This document shows, piece by piece, positions 27,766 to 37,387 of a DNA stretch of 64,000 bases. This DNA is from M0108 sp044228795 (GTDB lineage: Bacteria > Pseudomonadota > Gammaproteobacteria > Chromatiales > Chromatiaceae): NCBI GenBank assembly GCA_044228795.1, contig JBGAUE010000008.1, forward strand, positions 95,500 through 159,499, given 5' to 3'. The stretch's first letter is position 1. The number at the start of each line of letters is the position of its first letter. Under the pieces are notes generated by a model, which had not been told where the DNA came from, did no database searches, and saw only the letters and a list, made by a program, of their open reading frames with translations. A program made the translations under genes and the position numbers.

Positions 27766-30414
27766 ATGGACCTAGCCCCGGACCCAACCGCCCCCAAACA
27801 CACCCCGGTGATGCAACAATACCTGCGCATCAAGGCGGAGCACCCAGACAAGCTGCTCTTTTACCGCATGGGGGACTTCTACGAACTCTTCTTCGAAGAC
27901 GCGGAGCGGGCGGCGGGTCTGCTGGGCATTACCTTGACCAAGCGTGGCCAGTCCGGGGGGGCGCCCATCCCCATGGCGGGGGTACCCTATCATGCGGTGG
28001 AGGCTTATCTGGCCAAGCTGGTGCGCCAGGGGGTCTCGGTGGCCCTGTGCGAACAGATGGGCGATCCCGCCAAGTCCAAAGGTCCGGTGGCGCGTCAGGT
28101 GGCGCGCATCGTCACCCCGGGCACCCTGAGCGATGAGGCCCTGCTGGATGAACGGCGGGAGAACCTGCTGGCAGCGGTGGCGGAGCTTGATGGCCGGTTT
28201 GGCCTGGCGTGGATCGAGGTCTCCAGCGGCCGGTTCGCGGTCATGGAGGTGGCCGGCTTCGAGGCCCTGCGCGGTGAGATCGGTCGGCTAGCTCCGGCGG
28301 AGATCCTCTTCGACGAGGACAGCCGGCTGCCCTCCGCCTTGGGCCTGGAACGTGGCATCACCCGCCGGCCGGCCTGGCACTTCGATCGTGACAGCGGCGA
28401 GCGCCTGCTGTGCGCCCAGTTCGGCAGCCGCAACCTGACGGGCTTCGGCTGCGCCGCCTTACCCTTGGCGGTAGGGGCCGCTGGCAGCTTGCTGCAGTAC
28501 GTCAGGGATACCCAACGCGCCGCCCTGCCCCATATCCGGGGCCTGACGACGGAGAACCGCGAAGAGGCGGTGATCCTGGACGCCGCCACCCGGCGTAATC
28601 TGGAGATCGAGCGCAGCCTCTCGGAGCGCTCGGAGTCTTGCCTGGCTGGGGTCATGGACCAGACGGTGACGGCCATGGGCAGCCGGCTGTTGCGGCGGTG
28701 GCTGGCGCGGCCCCTGCGCGACATCCCGATGGTAAGCCAGCGCCATGCCGCCGTTGCCGAGTTGCTGGACCGCGAACGCAACCGCCCTCTCCAGGAGGAA
28801 CTGGCCGGCATGGGTGACCTGGAGCGTATTCTCGCCCGCGTCGCCCTGGGCAGTGCCCGGCCGCGCGACCTGGCGGTGCTGCGCGATTCCCTGGCGCGCC
28901 TGCCCGCCCTCCAGGTTCTGCTGGCCCCACGAGAGGCGCCCCTCCTCCAGAACCTGGCCCGGGAGGCCAGCACCCATCCTGAGGTGTTAGATCTCTTGCG
29001 GCGAGCCCTCATCGAAAACCCGCCGGCCCTGATCCGCGACGGTGGCGTCCTGGCTAGCGGGTATGACCCCGAGCTCGACGAACTGCGAAATCTCTCCACC
29101 AACGCCGACCGCTTCCTGCTGGAACTGGAGGCCCGCGAGCGCGAGCGGTCCGGCCTATCCAATCTGCGCGTCACCTATAACCGGGTCCACGGCTACGCCA
29201 TCGAGGTCAGCCGCAGTCAAGCAGATCAGGTGCCAGCAGACTATGTGCGCCGCCAGACACTCAAGGGCGCGGAGCGCTATGTCACACCCGAGCTCAAGCG
29301 CTTCGAGGATCAGGTGCTGTCCGCCCGAGAACGCTCCCTGGCGCGGGAAAAGGTCCTCTATGAGGAGCTGCTTGAACGGCTGAGGGACGGGTTAAGCCTC
29401 CTGCAAATTACCGCCACCGCCATCGCTACCCTGGACGTGCTGGCGAACCTGGCAGAGCTAGCCCGCACCCTGGACTGGTGCCGGCCGGAGTTGACCGAGG
29501 AGCCCGCCATCGACATCAAGGCAGGCCGGCACCCGGTGGTGGAAGCGGTCACCGACCGTCCCTTCGTTGCCAACGACGTCCGTTTCGACCCAGAGCAGCG
29601 CATGCTGGTCGTCACGGGTCCTAACATGGGTGGCAAATCCACCTACATGCGCCAGACCGCCCTCATCGTCCTCATGGCGCTGGCAGGCAGCTTCGTCCCC
29701 GCCGCCTCAGCGCGCCTTGGGCCGGTAGACCGCATCTTCTCCCGCATCGGTGCCTCGGACGACCTGGCGGGGGGGCGCTCAACCTTCATGGTGGAGATGG
29801 AGGAGACGGCTAACATCCTGCACAACGCCACCGAACACAGCCTGGTGTTGATGGACGAAATCGGCCGGGGCACCAGCACCTTTGATGGTCTGTCCCTGGC
29901 CTGGGCCTGTGGAGTCGAGCTGGCGGCGCGGATTCGCGCCTTCACCCTCTTCGCCACCCATTATTTCGAGCTGACGACCCTGCCCGACGAATATCCAGGC
30001 ATCGCCAATGTTCACCTGGACGCGGTGGAATACGGGGATAGCATCGTCTTCATGCACAGGGTACGCGAGGGCCCCGCCAACCAGAGCTACGGGCTCCAGG
30101 TCGCCAGCCTGGCCGGAGTGCCCAAGGCGGTCATCGAGCGCGCCCGTACCCGCCTGAGGGAATTGGAGGATGCCGCCCAGCGCCACAGCCAGCAGCAATC
30201 GACATCGACTCAGTTATCGCTGTTTACACTTGAGGAGCCAAACCTGGCAGTCGTGGCCCTGCGGGAACTAAACCCGGAGAGCTTGACGCCGTTACAAGCC
30301 CTGGAGTTGGTCTTTCAACTCAAGGAATTGGCATCGAGCAATGGAACACAGGCCATGAAAAAGGTCCGGCGCAAACGCACCCCTGACCCAAGGGGTAACC
30401 TGACCCTCTTGTAG
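27766..30414 (+). CDS. mutS: DNA mismatch repair protein MutS
   Basis: This protein of about 882 residues recognises mismatches and recruits MutL. The order is the mismatch-binding domain (with the Phe-x-Glu motif in YRMGDFYELFF), connector, core/lever, clamp and ATPase domains. The ATPase has Walker A TGPNMGGKSTYMRQT, the Walker B region LVLMDEIGRGTSTFDG and the FATHYFELT segment. Length is close to E. coli MutS (853). ATG 27766 fits the family because the HTPVMQQYL start then lies 13 residues in; an upstream in-frame ATG at 27685 would add 27 residues. Neither site has a strong ribosome-binding site. The gene is monocistronic and its end lies 110 bases from the convergent uup. Confidence 0.95.
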   Translation: MDLAPDPTAPKHTPVMQQYLRIKAEHPDKLLFYRMGDFYELFFEDAERAAGLLGITLTKRGQSGGAPIPMAGVPYHAVEAYLAKLVRQGVSVALCEQMGDPAKSKGPVARQVARIVTPGTLSDEALLDERRENLLAAVAELDGRFGLAWIEVSSGRFAVMEVAGFEALRGEIGRLAPAEILFDEDSRLPSALGLERGITRRPAWHFDRDSGERLLCAQFGSRNLTGFGCAALPLAVGAAGSLLQYVRDTQRAALPHIRGLTTENREEAVILDAATRRNLEIERSLSERSESCLAGVMDQTVTAMGSRLLRRWLARPLRDIPMVSQRHAAVAELLDRERNRPLQEELAGMGDLERILARVALGSARPRDLAVLRDSLARLPALQVLLAPREAPLLQNLAREASTHPEVLDLLRRALIENPPALIRDGGVLASGYDPELDELRNLSTNADRFLLELEARERERSGLSNLRVTYNRVHGYAIEVSRSQADQVPADYVRRQTLKGAERYVTPELKRFEDQVLSARERSLAREKVLYEELLERLRDGLSLLQITATAIATLDVLANLAELARTLDWCRPELTEEPAIDIKAGRHPVVEAVTDRPFVANDVRFDPEQRMLVVTGPNMGGKSTYMRQTALIVLMALAGSFVPAASARLGPVDRIFSRIGASDDLAGGRSTFMVEMEETANILHNATEHSLVLMDEIGRGTSTFDGLSLAWACGVELAARIRAFTLFATHYFELTTLPDEYPGIANVHLDAVEYGDSIVFMHRVREGPANQSYGLQVASLAGVPKAVIERARTRLRELEDAAQRHSQQQSTSTQLSLFTLEEPNLAVVALRELNPESLTPLQALELVFQLKELASSNGTQAMKKVRRKRTPDPRGNLTLL

Positions 30415-30523
30415 TGCACCCTGCCTGGCGCCTGACGGTGGGCAAGGCAACCCTCTTGCGCTAGGGAGGCAGCCAAGTTTTTCGCGCCTGGAATAACTGG
30501 AAAAGAACCCCGACGATAGGCTC

Positions 30524-32482
30524 TCAGCCCTTGAGGGCCTCAAGAACCTCCCAGCGGACATAGGCGGCTGCGAGTTCCTCTTCCAAGGCCCCGAGCCGGT
30601 CGCGAGTGGCGGAGATGTCCGTTCCCGACCCCTGGTAGAAGCTGGGATCAGCCATCCGGGTCTGAATCCCCGCAACCTCCGCCTCCAGTGCCTCGATGCG
30701 GGCAGGCAGGGCCTCCAGCTCGCGCTGTTCCTTGAACCCCAGCTTGTCGCGTTTGGCCGGGGCCTTGGCTTCAGGGGCCAGCCCCTGAGAGGCCTTGGCG
30801 ACCCCGGCGGACGCCTTGGCGGGCTTGGGGATGGGGCCCTGTTGGGGCTCCAGTTCGGACCGCTGGCGGCGCCAATCCTCGTAGCCACCGACATATTCCC
30901 GCACCCTGCCCCCGCCCTCGAAGACCAGGGTGCTGGTGACTACGGCATCGAGCAGGGCGCGGTCATGGCTGACCAGCAGCAGGGTGCCCTGGAAATCCAG
31001 CAGCAACTCCTCCAGCAACTCCAGGGTCTCGGTGTCGAGGTCGTTAGTGGGCTCGTCCATGACCAGCAAGTTGGCGGGCTGGGTGAAGAGCCGCGCCAGC
31101 AACAGGCGGTTGCGCTCCCCACCCGAGAGGGCACGCACCGGCTGGCGGATGCGTTCGGGGCTAAACAGGAAGTCCTTGAGATAGGAGAGGACATGACGGC
31201 TTCGCCCGTCGATGGTCACCTTATCACTGCCGCCGGCGACATTGTCCAGCACCGATTTGTCCTCATCGAGCTGGGCACGGAGTTGATCGAAATAGGCTAC
31301 CTGGAGGTTGGTACCACGGCGAATACGACCGTTGTTGGGCTCAAGCTGGGCCAGCAGCAGCTTCAACAGGGTGGTCTTACCGGCGCCGTTGGGGCCCATA
31401 ATGCCAACCTTGTCACCGCGCAGGATAAGGGTGTTGAGATCCCGGACCACGGGGGCACCGCCCCAGGTGTAGGTAACGTCCTCGGCCTCTACCACCAGCC
31501 TGCCGGAGCGCTCCGCCTCGCCGAGGCGCAACCGAGCCTTGCCCATCTGCTCGCGCCGTTCCCGGCGCTCTTCCCTCAGATCCTTGAGGGCGCGAACCCG
31601 GCCCTCGTTGCGGGTGCGTCGGGCCTTGATGCCCTGGCGGATCCAGACCTCCTCCTCTGAGAGCTTCTGGTCGAAGCGGGCGTTGGCGACCTGCTCCGCA
31701 TGCAGCCTTTCCTCGCGGCGCCGCAGATAGTTGTCATAGTTGCCAGGCCAATCCGTCAGCCGACCCCGATCCAGTTCCAGGATGCGGGTCGCCAGCTTGC
31801 GCAGAAACAGGCGGTCATGGGTAACGAAGAGGATGGCACCGGGAAACTCGGGCAGGAAGCCCTCCAGCCAGTCGATGGCCTGGATATCCAGGTGGTTGGT
31901 GGGTTCATCGAGGAGTAGCAGGTCGGGCTCCCGCACCAGGGCCCGTGCCAGGAGGACGCGACGCTGGAGGCCACCGGAGAGGCTTGAGAAGTCGGCATCC
32001 GGGTCCAAGCCCAGACGCGACAGGGTGCGTTCGGTGCGCTGCTCGATCTCCCAGCCGCCGGCGGCCTCCAGCCGCTGCTGCACCCGCGACAAACGTTCCA
32101 GGAGATCCTCGGCTTGGACCGCGCCGACGGCGGCACCCTCCCCCCCGCCTGCCCCATCCAGTTGATGGCTCAGGTCATGATATTCGCGTACCAGTTCACC
32201 CTGCTCACCGAGGCCGCCAGCCACCAGGTCAAAGACGCTCCCCTCCATGCCCTCAGGCACCTCCTGGGTCAGGCGGGCGATGGTGGCACCCTCCCGTAAC
32301 CAGACCTCGCCGCCATCGGGTTGGACCTCGCCGGCCAGGATGCGTAGCAGGGTGGATTTGCCGGTGCCGTTACGACCGATAAGGCAGACGCGCTCGCCCC
32401 GCTCGAGTTCGCAGCTCACCCCCTCCAGGAGGGGCGGATGGCCATAGGACAGGGTGAGGGAGCGCAGGCTGAGGAGTGGCAT
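30524..32482 (-). CDS. uup: ABC-F ATPase Uup
   Basis: This 652-residue soluble ABC-F protein has two nucleotide-binding domains. The first (about 1-250) has Walker A GRNGTGKST and signature LSGGLQRR. The second (about 320-540) has GPNGAGKTT and LSGGERNR. A linker (about 250-310) rich in arginine and glutamate separates them, and a C-terminal coiled-coil-like tail (about 570-650) follows. No membrane segment is present. ABC-F proteins act on ribosomes; Uup in E. coli also affects transposon precise excision and binds DNA through the C-terminal domain. It lies 6 bases after yajD on the same strand, so they are probably co-transcribed. Confidence 0.93.
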   Translation of the reverse strand: MPLLSLRSLTLSYGHPPLLEGVSCELERGERVCLIGRNGTGKSTLLRILAGEVQPDGGEVWLREGATIARLTQEVPEGMEGSVFDLVAGGLGEQGELVREYHDLSHQLDGAGGGEGAAVGAVQAEDLLERLSRVQQRLEAAGGWEIEQRTERTLSRLGLDPDADFSSLSGGLQRRVLLARALVREPDLLLLDEPTNHLDIQAIDWLEGFLPEFPGAILFVTHDRLFLRKLATRILELDRGRLTDWPGNYDNYLRRREERLHAEQVANARFDQKLSEEEVWIRQGIKARRTRNEGRVRALKDLREERRERREQMGKARLRLGEAERSGRLVVEAEDVTYTWGGAPVVRDLNTLILRGDKVGIMGPNGAGKTTLLKLLLAQLEPNNGRIRRGTNLQVAYFDQLRAQLDEDKSVLDNVAGGSDKVTIDGRSRHVLSYLKDFLFSPERIRQPVRALSGGERNRLLLARLFTQPANLLVMDEPTNDLDTETLELLEELLLDFQGTLLLVSHDRALLDAVVTSTLVFEGGGRVREYVGGYEDWRRQRSELEPQQGPIPKPAKASAGVAKASQGLAPEAKAPAKRDKLGFKEQRELEALPARIEALEAEVAGIQTRMADPSFYQGSGTDISATRDRLGALEEELAAAYVRWEVLEALKG

Positions 32483-32488
32483 GGGCCT

Positions 32489-32911
32489 TCAGTCGCCCCG
32501 CTTGAGGAGGGACGCGAGGTCACCAAAGGGTTTGTGCGTGGCGGTCTTAGTGGTAGCCGCCGAAGGCCCCCCACCGGCACGGCCAGCGGCGATGGCGGCC
32601 AGATGCTCCTCGTACCTCTGGTGCTCGTTATCGTGACAATAGAGACAGAGGAGTTCCCAGTTGCTGCCGTCCGCGGGGTTGTTGTCATGATCCATGTCCT
32701 TATGGTGAACCGTTAGCTCCCGCAGATTCTCATTGCCGAAGTGGCGGCCACATCGGCCACAGACCCAGGGAAAGAGTTTGAGGGCCTGATCGCGGTAGCC
32801 AGAGGCGCGCTCATCGCGGGCCTGGCGGGCATTGGCCACAACCTGATCAAGCTTACCGAGGTCGATGTGTTTGCCCGTGAGGGCATGTCTGGGGTTAATG
32901 GGGTCGGTCAT
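32489..32911 (-). CDS. yajD: HNH nuclease-like protein YajD
   Basis: This 140-residue protein of the YajD family has a zinc-binding HNH domain. The CGRCGRHF knuckle (near residue 52) and LCLYCHDNEH (near 88) supply four cysteines. The HNH core is LTVHHKDMDHDNNPADGSNWELL (near 65-87). The C-terminal 45 residues are low-complexity (AAIAAGRAGGGPSAATT). E. coli YajD is a conserved putative nuclease without an assigned role. The position 6 bases upstream of uup suggests joint expression. The upstream neighbour on the same strand is the Usp gene, about 125 bases away. Confidence 0.88.
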   Translation of the reverse strand: MTDPINPRHALTGKHIDLGKLDQVVANARQARDERASGYRDQALKLFPWVCGRCGRHFGNENLRELTVHHKDMDHDNNPADGSNWELLCLYCHDNEHQRYEEHLAAIAAGRAGGGPSAATTKTATHKPFGDLASLLKRGD

Positions 32912-33036
32912 GGTGTCCTCCAGGCGAAACTAAACGGCTAGCCCGCCAAGATTAGAACAAATGACTGCCTCATGCCTAACCGCTCGCGGCAACCGGTATC
33001 AGCACCGCTGCCCAGACCGGGCAAGACGGTGTTCCC

Positions 33037-33483
33037 TCAATCTTCCGGCACCCTTATCGCCAGCACGTCACAGTGGGCACCGTTGAGGACACTGCGGGCC
33101 GTGGAGCCCAGCAGGGTCGCCAGACCGTGACGCCCGTGGCTGCCAACCAGGATTAAATCCGCGCCCAGTTCCGCGGCGACTCGCAGGATCGTGTGGCCCG
33201 TGTTGCCGACTTCGACGTAGCGATCGGACTCGGCTACGCCAAGACGCTCGCCCAGGGAGGCCATCTGCCGGGTAGCGACATCCAGCAATTCCCTTTCCAG
33301 GTCAAAGCCCTCTGGCAATACCAGATCGCCGGAATAGGCCATGGGCAAATACTCCACCACATGCAGCAGACTCAGGCGGGCACTGCCTTGGTCGCGCAAC
33401 TGGACCGCGCGGGCGAGCAGGTTCTCGGATTGGGCGGAGAAATCCACCGCCGTCAAGATTCGCGAATACTTGGATATCGACAT
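33037..33483 (-). CDS. Universal stress protein (UspA class)
   Basis: This 148-residue single Usp domain opens with YSRILTAVDFSAQSENLLARA and closes with the SVLNGAHCDVLAIRV strand. The glycine-rich region GSHGRHGLATLLGST is one residue shorter than the ATP-binding GxxG-x9-G(S/T) consensus. That places it nearer UspA-class proteins, which do not bind ATP tightly. Usp proteins accumulate on growth arrest and stress in the cytoplasm. It is divergent from the TauD-like dioxygenase, with 106 bases between starts, so the two may share control. No operon partner is visible. Confidence 0.88.
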   Translation of the reverse strand: MSISKYSRILTAVDFSAQSENLLARAVQLRDQGSARLSLLHVVEYLPMAYSGDLVLPEGFDLERELLDVATRQMASLGERLGVAESDRYVEVGNTGHTILRVAAELGADLILVGSHGRHGLATLLGSTARSVLNGAHCDVLAIRVPED

Positions 33484-33589
33484 GATGACCCCCTCGATTT
33501 TGTCCCTTGGCGACCTTAATTATAGTCTCGGGTTACAGAGGTCGATGATAACCCCCCTTGCCGTAACAGCCGTAAAGAGAGCGTCACCC

Positions 33590-34483
33590 ATGCCAACCCT
33601 GCCTGATCCGGAAACTTCACCCTTCGACCTCGGCCAGCCGGAGGCGTATCAAGGCTGGCGACAAATCAAGCTGGAAACTCACCCCAGTCGCGTCGAGGAC
33701 CTGATCGTCGAGGTCCAGGACCCGCGCCAACTCACCCCCGCCGAGCATGGGGCCATACTTGATCGCTGTCGCCGCGCCAACATGGCCATCTATGTGAGTG
33801 GACTAGGCGACGACCCCGACAAGGACATCATCCGGGCCCTGGGTGAGCAGTTTGGCCTGCGCCGCCTGGATCACAACGCCGGGGCAGACGAGGACGCCAT
33901 CACCTCCCTGAAGGTCCAGACCGACGACCGCCACGCCGGCTACATCCCTTACACCAACCGGCCCATCGCCTGGCACACGGATGGCTACTACAATAAACCC
34001 GACCGCCAAATCCATGGCCTGCTCCTGCACTGCGTCCACCCCGCAACTAGCGGCGGCGACAATGATCTCCTCGACCATGAGATCGCCTACCTCAAGCTGC
34101 GCGATTTGAACCCCGATTATGTGCGTGCCCTCATGCACCCGCGAGCCATGACCATCCCCGCCAATCTAGCCGCGGGGGAGGAGCAGCGCCCGGAACAGCC
34201 CGGCCCCGTCTTCTCGGTGCGACCGGATGGGCGCCTGCATATGCGCTACACCGATCGTAAGCGCAACATCGCCTGGCACGATGATCCCCTGACCCGCGAG
34301 GCCGTCATCGCCCTGAAAGCGATCCTCGAGAGCGGCCTGGCCGCCCATTTCCACGCCCGGCTGGAACCCGGCTGGGGCCTCATCTGCAACAATGTGCTCC
34401 ATACCCGCACGGCTTTCGAGGAAGGCCAGCCACCCCGATTGCTCTATCGCGCCCGCTATTACGATAGGCTGGGGGGTACCTGA
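33590..34483 (+). CDS. TauD/TfdA-family Fe(II)/2-oxoglutarate dioxygenase
   Basis: This 297-residue cupin-fold dioxygenase has the iron ligands His129 and Asp131 in WHTDGYYN and a distal histidine His271 in NNVLHTRTAF. An arginine for 2-oxoglutarate lies in the C-terminal RLLYRARYYDR. The family hydroxylates taurine, phenoxyacetates, gamma-butyrobetaine and natural-product precursors. The low similarity visible here does not identify the substrate. The start at 33590 has AAGAGAG eight bases upstream; the frame stays open upstream to 33341, but that part is the reverse of the Usp gene. It stands alone. A hairpin with a T-run follows at 34511-34545. Confidence 0.85.
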   Translation: MPTLPDPETSPFDLGQPEAYQGWRQIKLETHPSRVEDLIVEVQDPRQLTPAEHGAILDRCRRANMAIYVSGLGDDPDKDIIRALGEQFGLRRLDHNAGADEDAITSLKVQTDDRHAGYIPYTNRPIAWHTDGYYNKPDRQIHGLLLHCVHPATSGGDNDLLDHEIAYLKLRDLNPDYVRALMHPRAMTIPANLAAGEEQRPEQPGPVFSVRPDGRLHMRYTDRKRNIAWHDDPLTREAVIALKAILESGLAAHFHARLEPGWGLICNNVLHTRTAFEEGQPPRLLYRARYYDRLGGT

Positions 34484-34510
34484 GATGCGGCCTGCTGGCC
34501 ATCGCGCGAG

Positions 34511-34545
34511 GAGGCCGGCCTTGGGCCGGCTTCTCAAGTTTTTTT
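34511..34545 (+). terminator. Intrinsic terminator after the TauD-like gene
   Basis: GCCGGCC and GGCCGGC form a 7-bp GC stem around TTG, extended by weaker pairs. After eight bases a run of seven T residues follows (34539-34545). It lies between the convergent dioxygenase gene and ppiD. Confidence 0.6.
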
Positions 34546-34592
34546 GTATCCAGGTCAGGCGGGGCTGACCATCCGGACCCTCGGGAAGGGGT

Positions 34593-36515
34593 TTACTGGC
34601 CTGTCGCCTCTTGGATAGGCTTCAGCTTAACCCTGGCACGCGCCTCCATATCCTTGATCAAACGATCGTAATAACCCGTGCCAAGAACCTGAATCAGTTC
34701 CCTGCTGGCCTGGGTACGCGCGGCTTCGTCCAAATTGGCCATGTTGCCATCCACAACCTCGGTAACGGCCACCACCAAGGCATCACCATTAGCGGCAGGA
34801 CTCTGGTCATAGCTGGCGGCGCCCGCGGCCGGCCTGGGTAGGGCAAAGGCCAGGTCGATGATCTCTTTCGGAACCGACTCCGCATCACGCTGGACCAGCC
34901 CGGTCTCGGTCACGGGATAGTCTCCCGCAACCGAGGCCAGGGTATCGCCCGCCTTGAGTCGTTCCGTCATGGCCTTGGCCGCCGCTTGGGCGGCCGCGCT
35001 GGCCTTCTGTTCTCGGATAGCGGTTATGATCTCGTCACGCACAGCGTCCAGGGGCTTAGGGGCCGCCTCTTCATGTTCGGTCACACGCAACACCACGGCC
35101 TGAAGGGCCTCGGCCTCGGGCTCGATCAGATCGCTGTTGACGCCTCCGCTCAGCACCTCGGGGCTGAAGGCTGCTGCCACCAGCTTGGGATTGGCCAACA
35201 GGTCAGAGCCGCCTTCGCGGCCAATCCAATCACTGGACTGAAGTTTCAGGCCTAGGGCCTGCGCCGCCGGCTCCAGGCTGTCCGGGTTCTCATAGACCAG
35301 GTTGGCCAGACGTTCCGTCATGTCATAGAAGATCGCCTCGGCACCGCCACGGGCGGCCTCGGTCACAAGTTGTTCACGAACCATTTCAAAGGGCTTGAGG
35401 GTCTCGGGCTGAATCTCGGTAACCTGGATCAGGTGATAGCCGAACTGGCTGCGCACCGGCTCGCTGATCGTGTCGGGTTCCAGGCTAAAGGTAGCCTGTT
35501 CGAAGGCCGGGTCCATGACCCCTTTGCCGAACATACCCAAATCACCCCCCTGGGGGGCAGACCCGGGATCCTGAGAGACTTCTTTGGCCAGAGTTGCAAA
35601 GTCCTCGCCCGCAACCAGACGTTCCCGGATAGCCAGGATCCGGGCCTTAGCCTCCGCATCGGCGGAAGCATCGGCGCCGGCGGCCAGGGTCACCAGAATG
35701 TGGCGAGCACGGCGTTGTTCCGGCTCCCGGAATCGCTCGATCTCTTCATCGTAAAGACGACGCAGGGCCTCCTCATCCACGGGCTGACCCGCGTCCAGGG
35801 TGGCGGCATCCAGAACCAGAAAGGATAGTTTGACCCGTTCAGGCGATAGGTAGCTATCCGCATGGGCCTGATACCAAGCCTGAATTTCCTCTTCAGGGAC
35901 CAGGGCGGTATCCAAGAAGCCCGCTTTAGGAAGGCGGACGTAGGCGAGGCGCCGCTGCTGGCGATCCAGGCGGATGGCCTCGGCCATCTCGAAGTCGGTG
36001 GCCAGTTCGCTCGCGGCGACCGCGCGCTGAATCTGGGTGCCGACGATGCGCTGACGAAGGCTCTCTTCATACTGGGGGCCATGGGTCCCCTGTAGTTCCA
36101 GCATGCGGTCATAGGTCGCCTTATCGAAGCGGCCGTCACGCTGGAAGGCGGGATTGGAGAGGATAGCGGCCTGGAGTTCCCGGTTCGAGGCGCGCAGCCC
36201 CATGTCGTGGGACGCCTGAAGCAGGAGTTGCTCTTGTATCATGCCCTCCAAAACCTGAGCCCGCAGGGCCTTCTCCTCGAAGAATTCAGGCCGGTAGGAG
36301 GCCCCCAGGCGCTCGCGTAAGCGCGCGCGGGTTTCCTCGACGCGCCTGTCCAGAGACCGCGCCGTGATCTCGGCACCATTGACGGTCGCGACGATGGGCT
36401 CGGAGCCCCCGCCGATATAAGACTGGATGCCCCAGAAGGCAAAAGGAATACTGATGAGGAGCACGGCCCCCCATGCGATCCAGCCCTGAGCGCGTTCTCG
36501 AATCTCTTGCAGCAT
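34593..36515 (-). CDS. ppiD: Membrane-anchored periplasmic chaperone PpiD (SurA N-terminal/parvulin type)
   Basis: This 640-residue inner-membrane foldase assists newly translocated envelope proteins. A single N-terminal membrane helix (about 12-32, GWIAWGAVLLISIPFAFWGI) is followed by a SurA-type chaperone domain (about 36-170). A parvulin domain lies near residues 260-360 (ARHILVTL, GGDLGMFGKGVMDPAFEQA, VRSQFGYHLIQV), with a C-terminal helical region after it. Length is close to E. coli PpiD (623). ATG 36515 was preferred because it begins just before the membrane helix; the frame is open further upstream. It follows hupB and two tRNA genes, as in many gammaproteobacteria, but a terminator at 36658-36687 separates them. 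Confidence 0.93.
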   Translation of the reverse strand: MLQEIRERAQGWIAWGAVLLISIPFAFWGIQSYIGGGSEPIVATVNGAEITARSLDRRVEETRARLRERLGASYRPEFFEEKALRAQVLEGMIQEQLLLQASHDMGLRASNRELQAAILSNPAFQRDGRFDKATYDRMLELQGTHGPQYEESLRQRIVGTQIQRAVAASELATDFEMAEAIRLDRQQRRLAYVRLPKAGFLDTALVPEEEIQAWYQAHADSYLSPERVKLSFLVLDAATLDAGQPVDEEALRRLYDEEIERFREPEQRRARHILVTLAAGADASADAEAKARILAIRERLVAGEDFATLAKEVSQDPGSAPQGGDLGMFGKGVMDPAFEQATFSLEPDTISEPVRSQFGYHLIQVTEIQPETLKPFEMVREQLVTEAARGGAEAIFYDMTERLANLVYENPDSLEPAAQALGLKLQSSDWIGREGGSDLLANPKLVAAAFSPEVLSGGVNSDLIEPEAEALQAVVLRVTEHEEAAPKPLDAVRDEIITAIREQKASAAAQAAAKAMTERLKAGDTLASVAGDYPVTETGLVQRDAESVPKEIIDLAFALPRPAAGAASYDQSPAANGDALVVAVTEVVDGNMANLDEAARTQASRELIQVLGTGYYDRLIKDMEARARVKLKPIQEATGQ

Positions 36516-36657
36516 GATGGGTCCGATGTTGCCTTGAGTGAAAGGAAGGGGGTGAAATAAGGGAAGAGCGCCTCCCGAGGCCAGCGGCTGGGGAGGGCTA
36601 ATGGTGGTTGCCCCCCCAGCCAAGGCCTTGAGACCCAGGATAGATAACTCGGAAACG

Positions 36658-36687
36658 AAAACGGGGTACCCCCTAGAGGATACCCCG
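36658..36687 (-). terminator. Terminator of the hupB-tRNA transcript
   Basis: On the minus strand CGGGGTA and TACCCCG form a 7-bp stem with a 12-base loop, followed by TTTT. It lies 11 bases after the end of tRNA-Asp and 140 bases before ppiD. Confidence 0.65.
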
Positions 36688-36698
36688 CGAACGCTTAT

Positions 36699-36775
36699 TG
36701 GCGGAGTGGACGGGGCTCGAACCCGCGACCACCGGCGTGACAGGCCGGTATTCTAACCAACTGAACTACCACTCC
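36699..36775 (-). tRNA. tRNA-Asp (GTC)
   Basis: The 77-base gene reads on the minus strand from GGAGTGGTAGTTCAG to ACTCCGCCA. It has a 7-bp acceptor stem (GGAGTGG/CCACTCC), a D-arm with TTGGTTAGA, the anticodon loop CTGTCAC with GTC, and a T-arm with GGTTCGAGCCC. CCA is encoded. It lies 9 bases after tRNA-Val in the same transcript. Confidence 0.96.
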
Positions 36776-36784
36776 TTTAATCCA

Positions 36785-36860
36785 TGGTGGGTGCTGCAGG
36801 GTTCGAACCTGCGACCCTCGCCTTGTAAGGGCGATGCTCTCCCAACTGAGCTAAGCACCC
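36785..36860 (-). tRNA. tRNA-Val (TAC)
   Basis: The 76-base gene on the minus strand has acceptor stem GGGTGCT/AGCACCC, a D-arm TTAGCTCAGTTGGGAGAGC, the anticodon loop CTTACAA with TAC, and a T-arm with GGTTCGAACCC. CCA is encoded. It starts 29 bases after the hupB stop and precedes tRNA-Asp, forming a hupB-tRNA-tRNA unit. Confidence 0.96.
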
Positions 36861-36889
36861 CAAATCGGGGCGCTCCCGACTAACGGCAA

Positions 36890-37162
36890 TTATTGTACAG
36901 CGTCCTTCAACCCTTTGCCAGCCTTGAATGCCGGTGTCCGCGAGGCAGCGATTTCGATGGTTTCGCCGGTGCGTGGATTGCGTCCGGAGCGGGCGGCCCG
37001 CTTCTTGACAGAGAAGGTGCCAAAACCCAAAATCGAAACGTTTTCCTCATTTTTAAGACTCACCATAATGGCATCCGTGAGTCCGTCGAAGGCTCGCCCC
37101 GCCGCAGCCCTGGAAATATCACCCGCTTCGGCCATGGCTTCAATTAAATCCGACTTATTCAT
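36890..37162 (-). CDS. hupB: DNA-binding protein HU-beta
   Basis: This 90-residue nucleoid protein bends and compacts DNA as a dimer. The full family pattern is present: MNKSDLIEAMAEAGDISRAAAGRAFDGL at the N-terminus, GFGTFSVKKRAARSGRNPRTGE through the beta-arm, and AASRTPAFKAGKGLKDAV at the end. Length equals E. coli HupB (90). The start at 37162 is preceded by a G-rich AAAGGGGGGGG. A longer open frame upstream is non-coding. It lies between lon and two tRNA genes, the conserved lon-hupB order, with 225 bases to lon that likely contain its promoter. Confidence 0.97.
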   Translation of the reverse strand: MNKSDLIEAMAEAGDISRAAAGRAFDGLTDAIMVSLKNEENVSILGFGTFSVKKRAARSGRNPRTGETIEIAASRTPAFKAGKGLKDAVQ

Positions 37163-37387
37163 CCCCCCCCCTTTAATAGTATTGGGGCCTACGAAAGGCC
37201 CTGCGGTTTTAGTCCGATCTCTATCGCGATTCCGCCTTTGCGCTTCCAAAGAATCCCTGGCCCGCACCCCCACATCTTCATTCCGTCCGCGGTCCTTATG
37301 GTCAAGACATTATAGGATTCCGCCTAGGCGGGCAATCATTTTCGCGCCCGAATCGCGCCAGGCAAGGAAACGCGTAAGGAAAGCTGG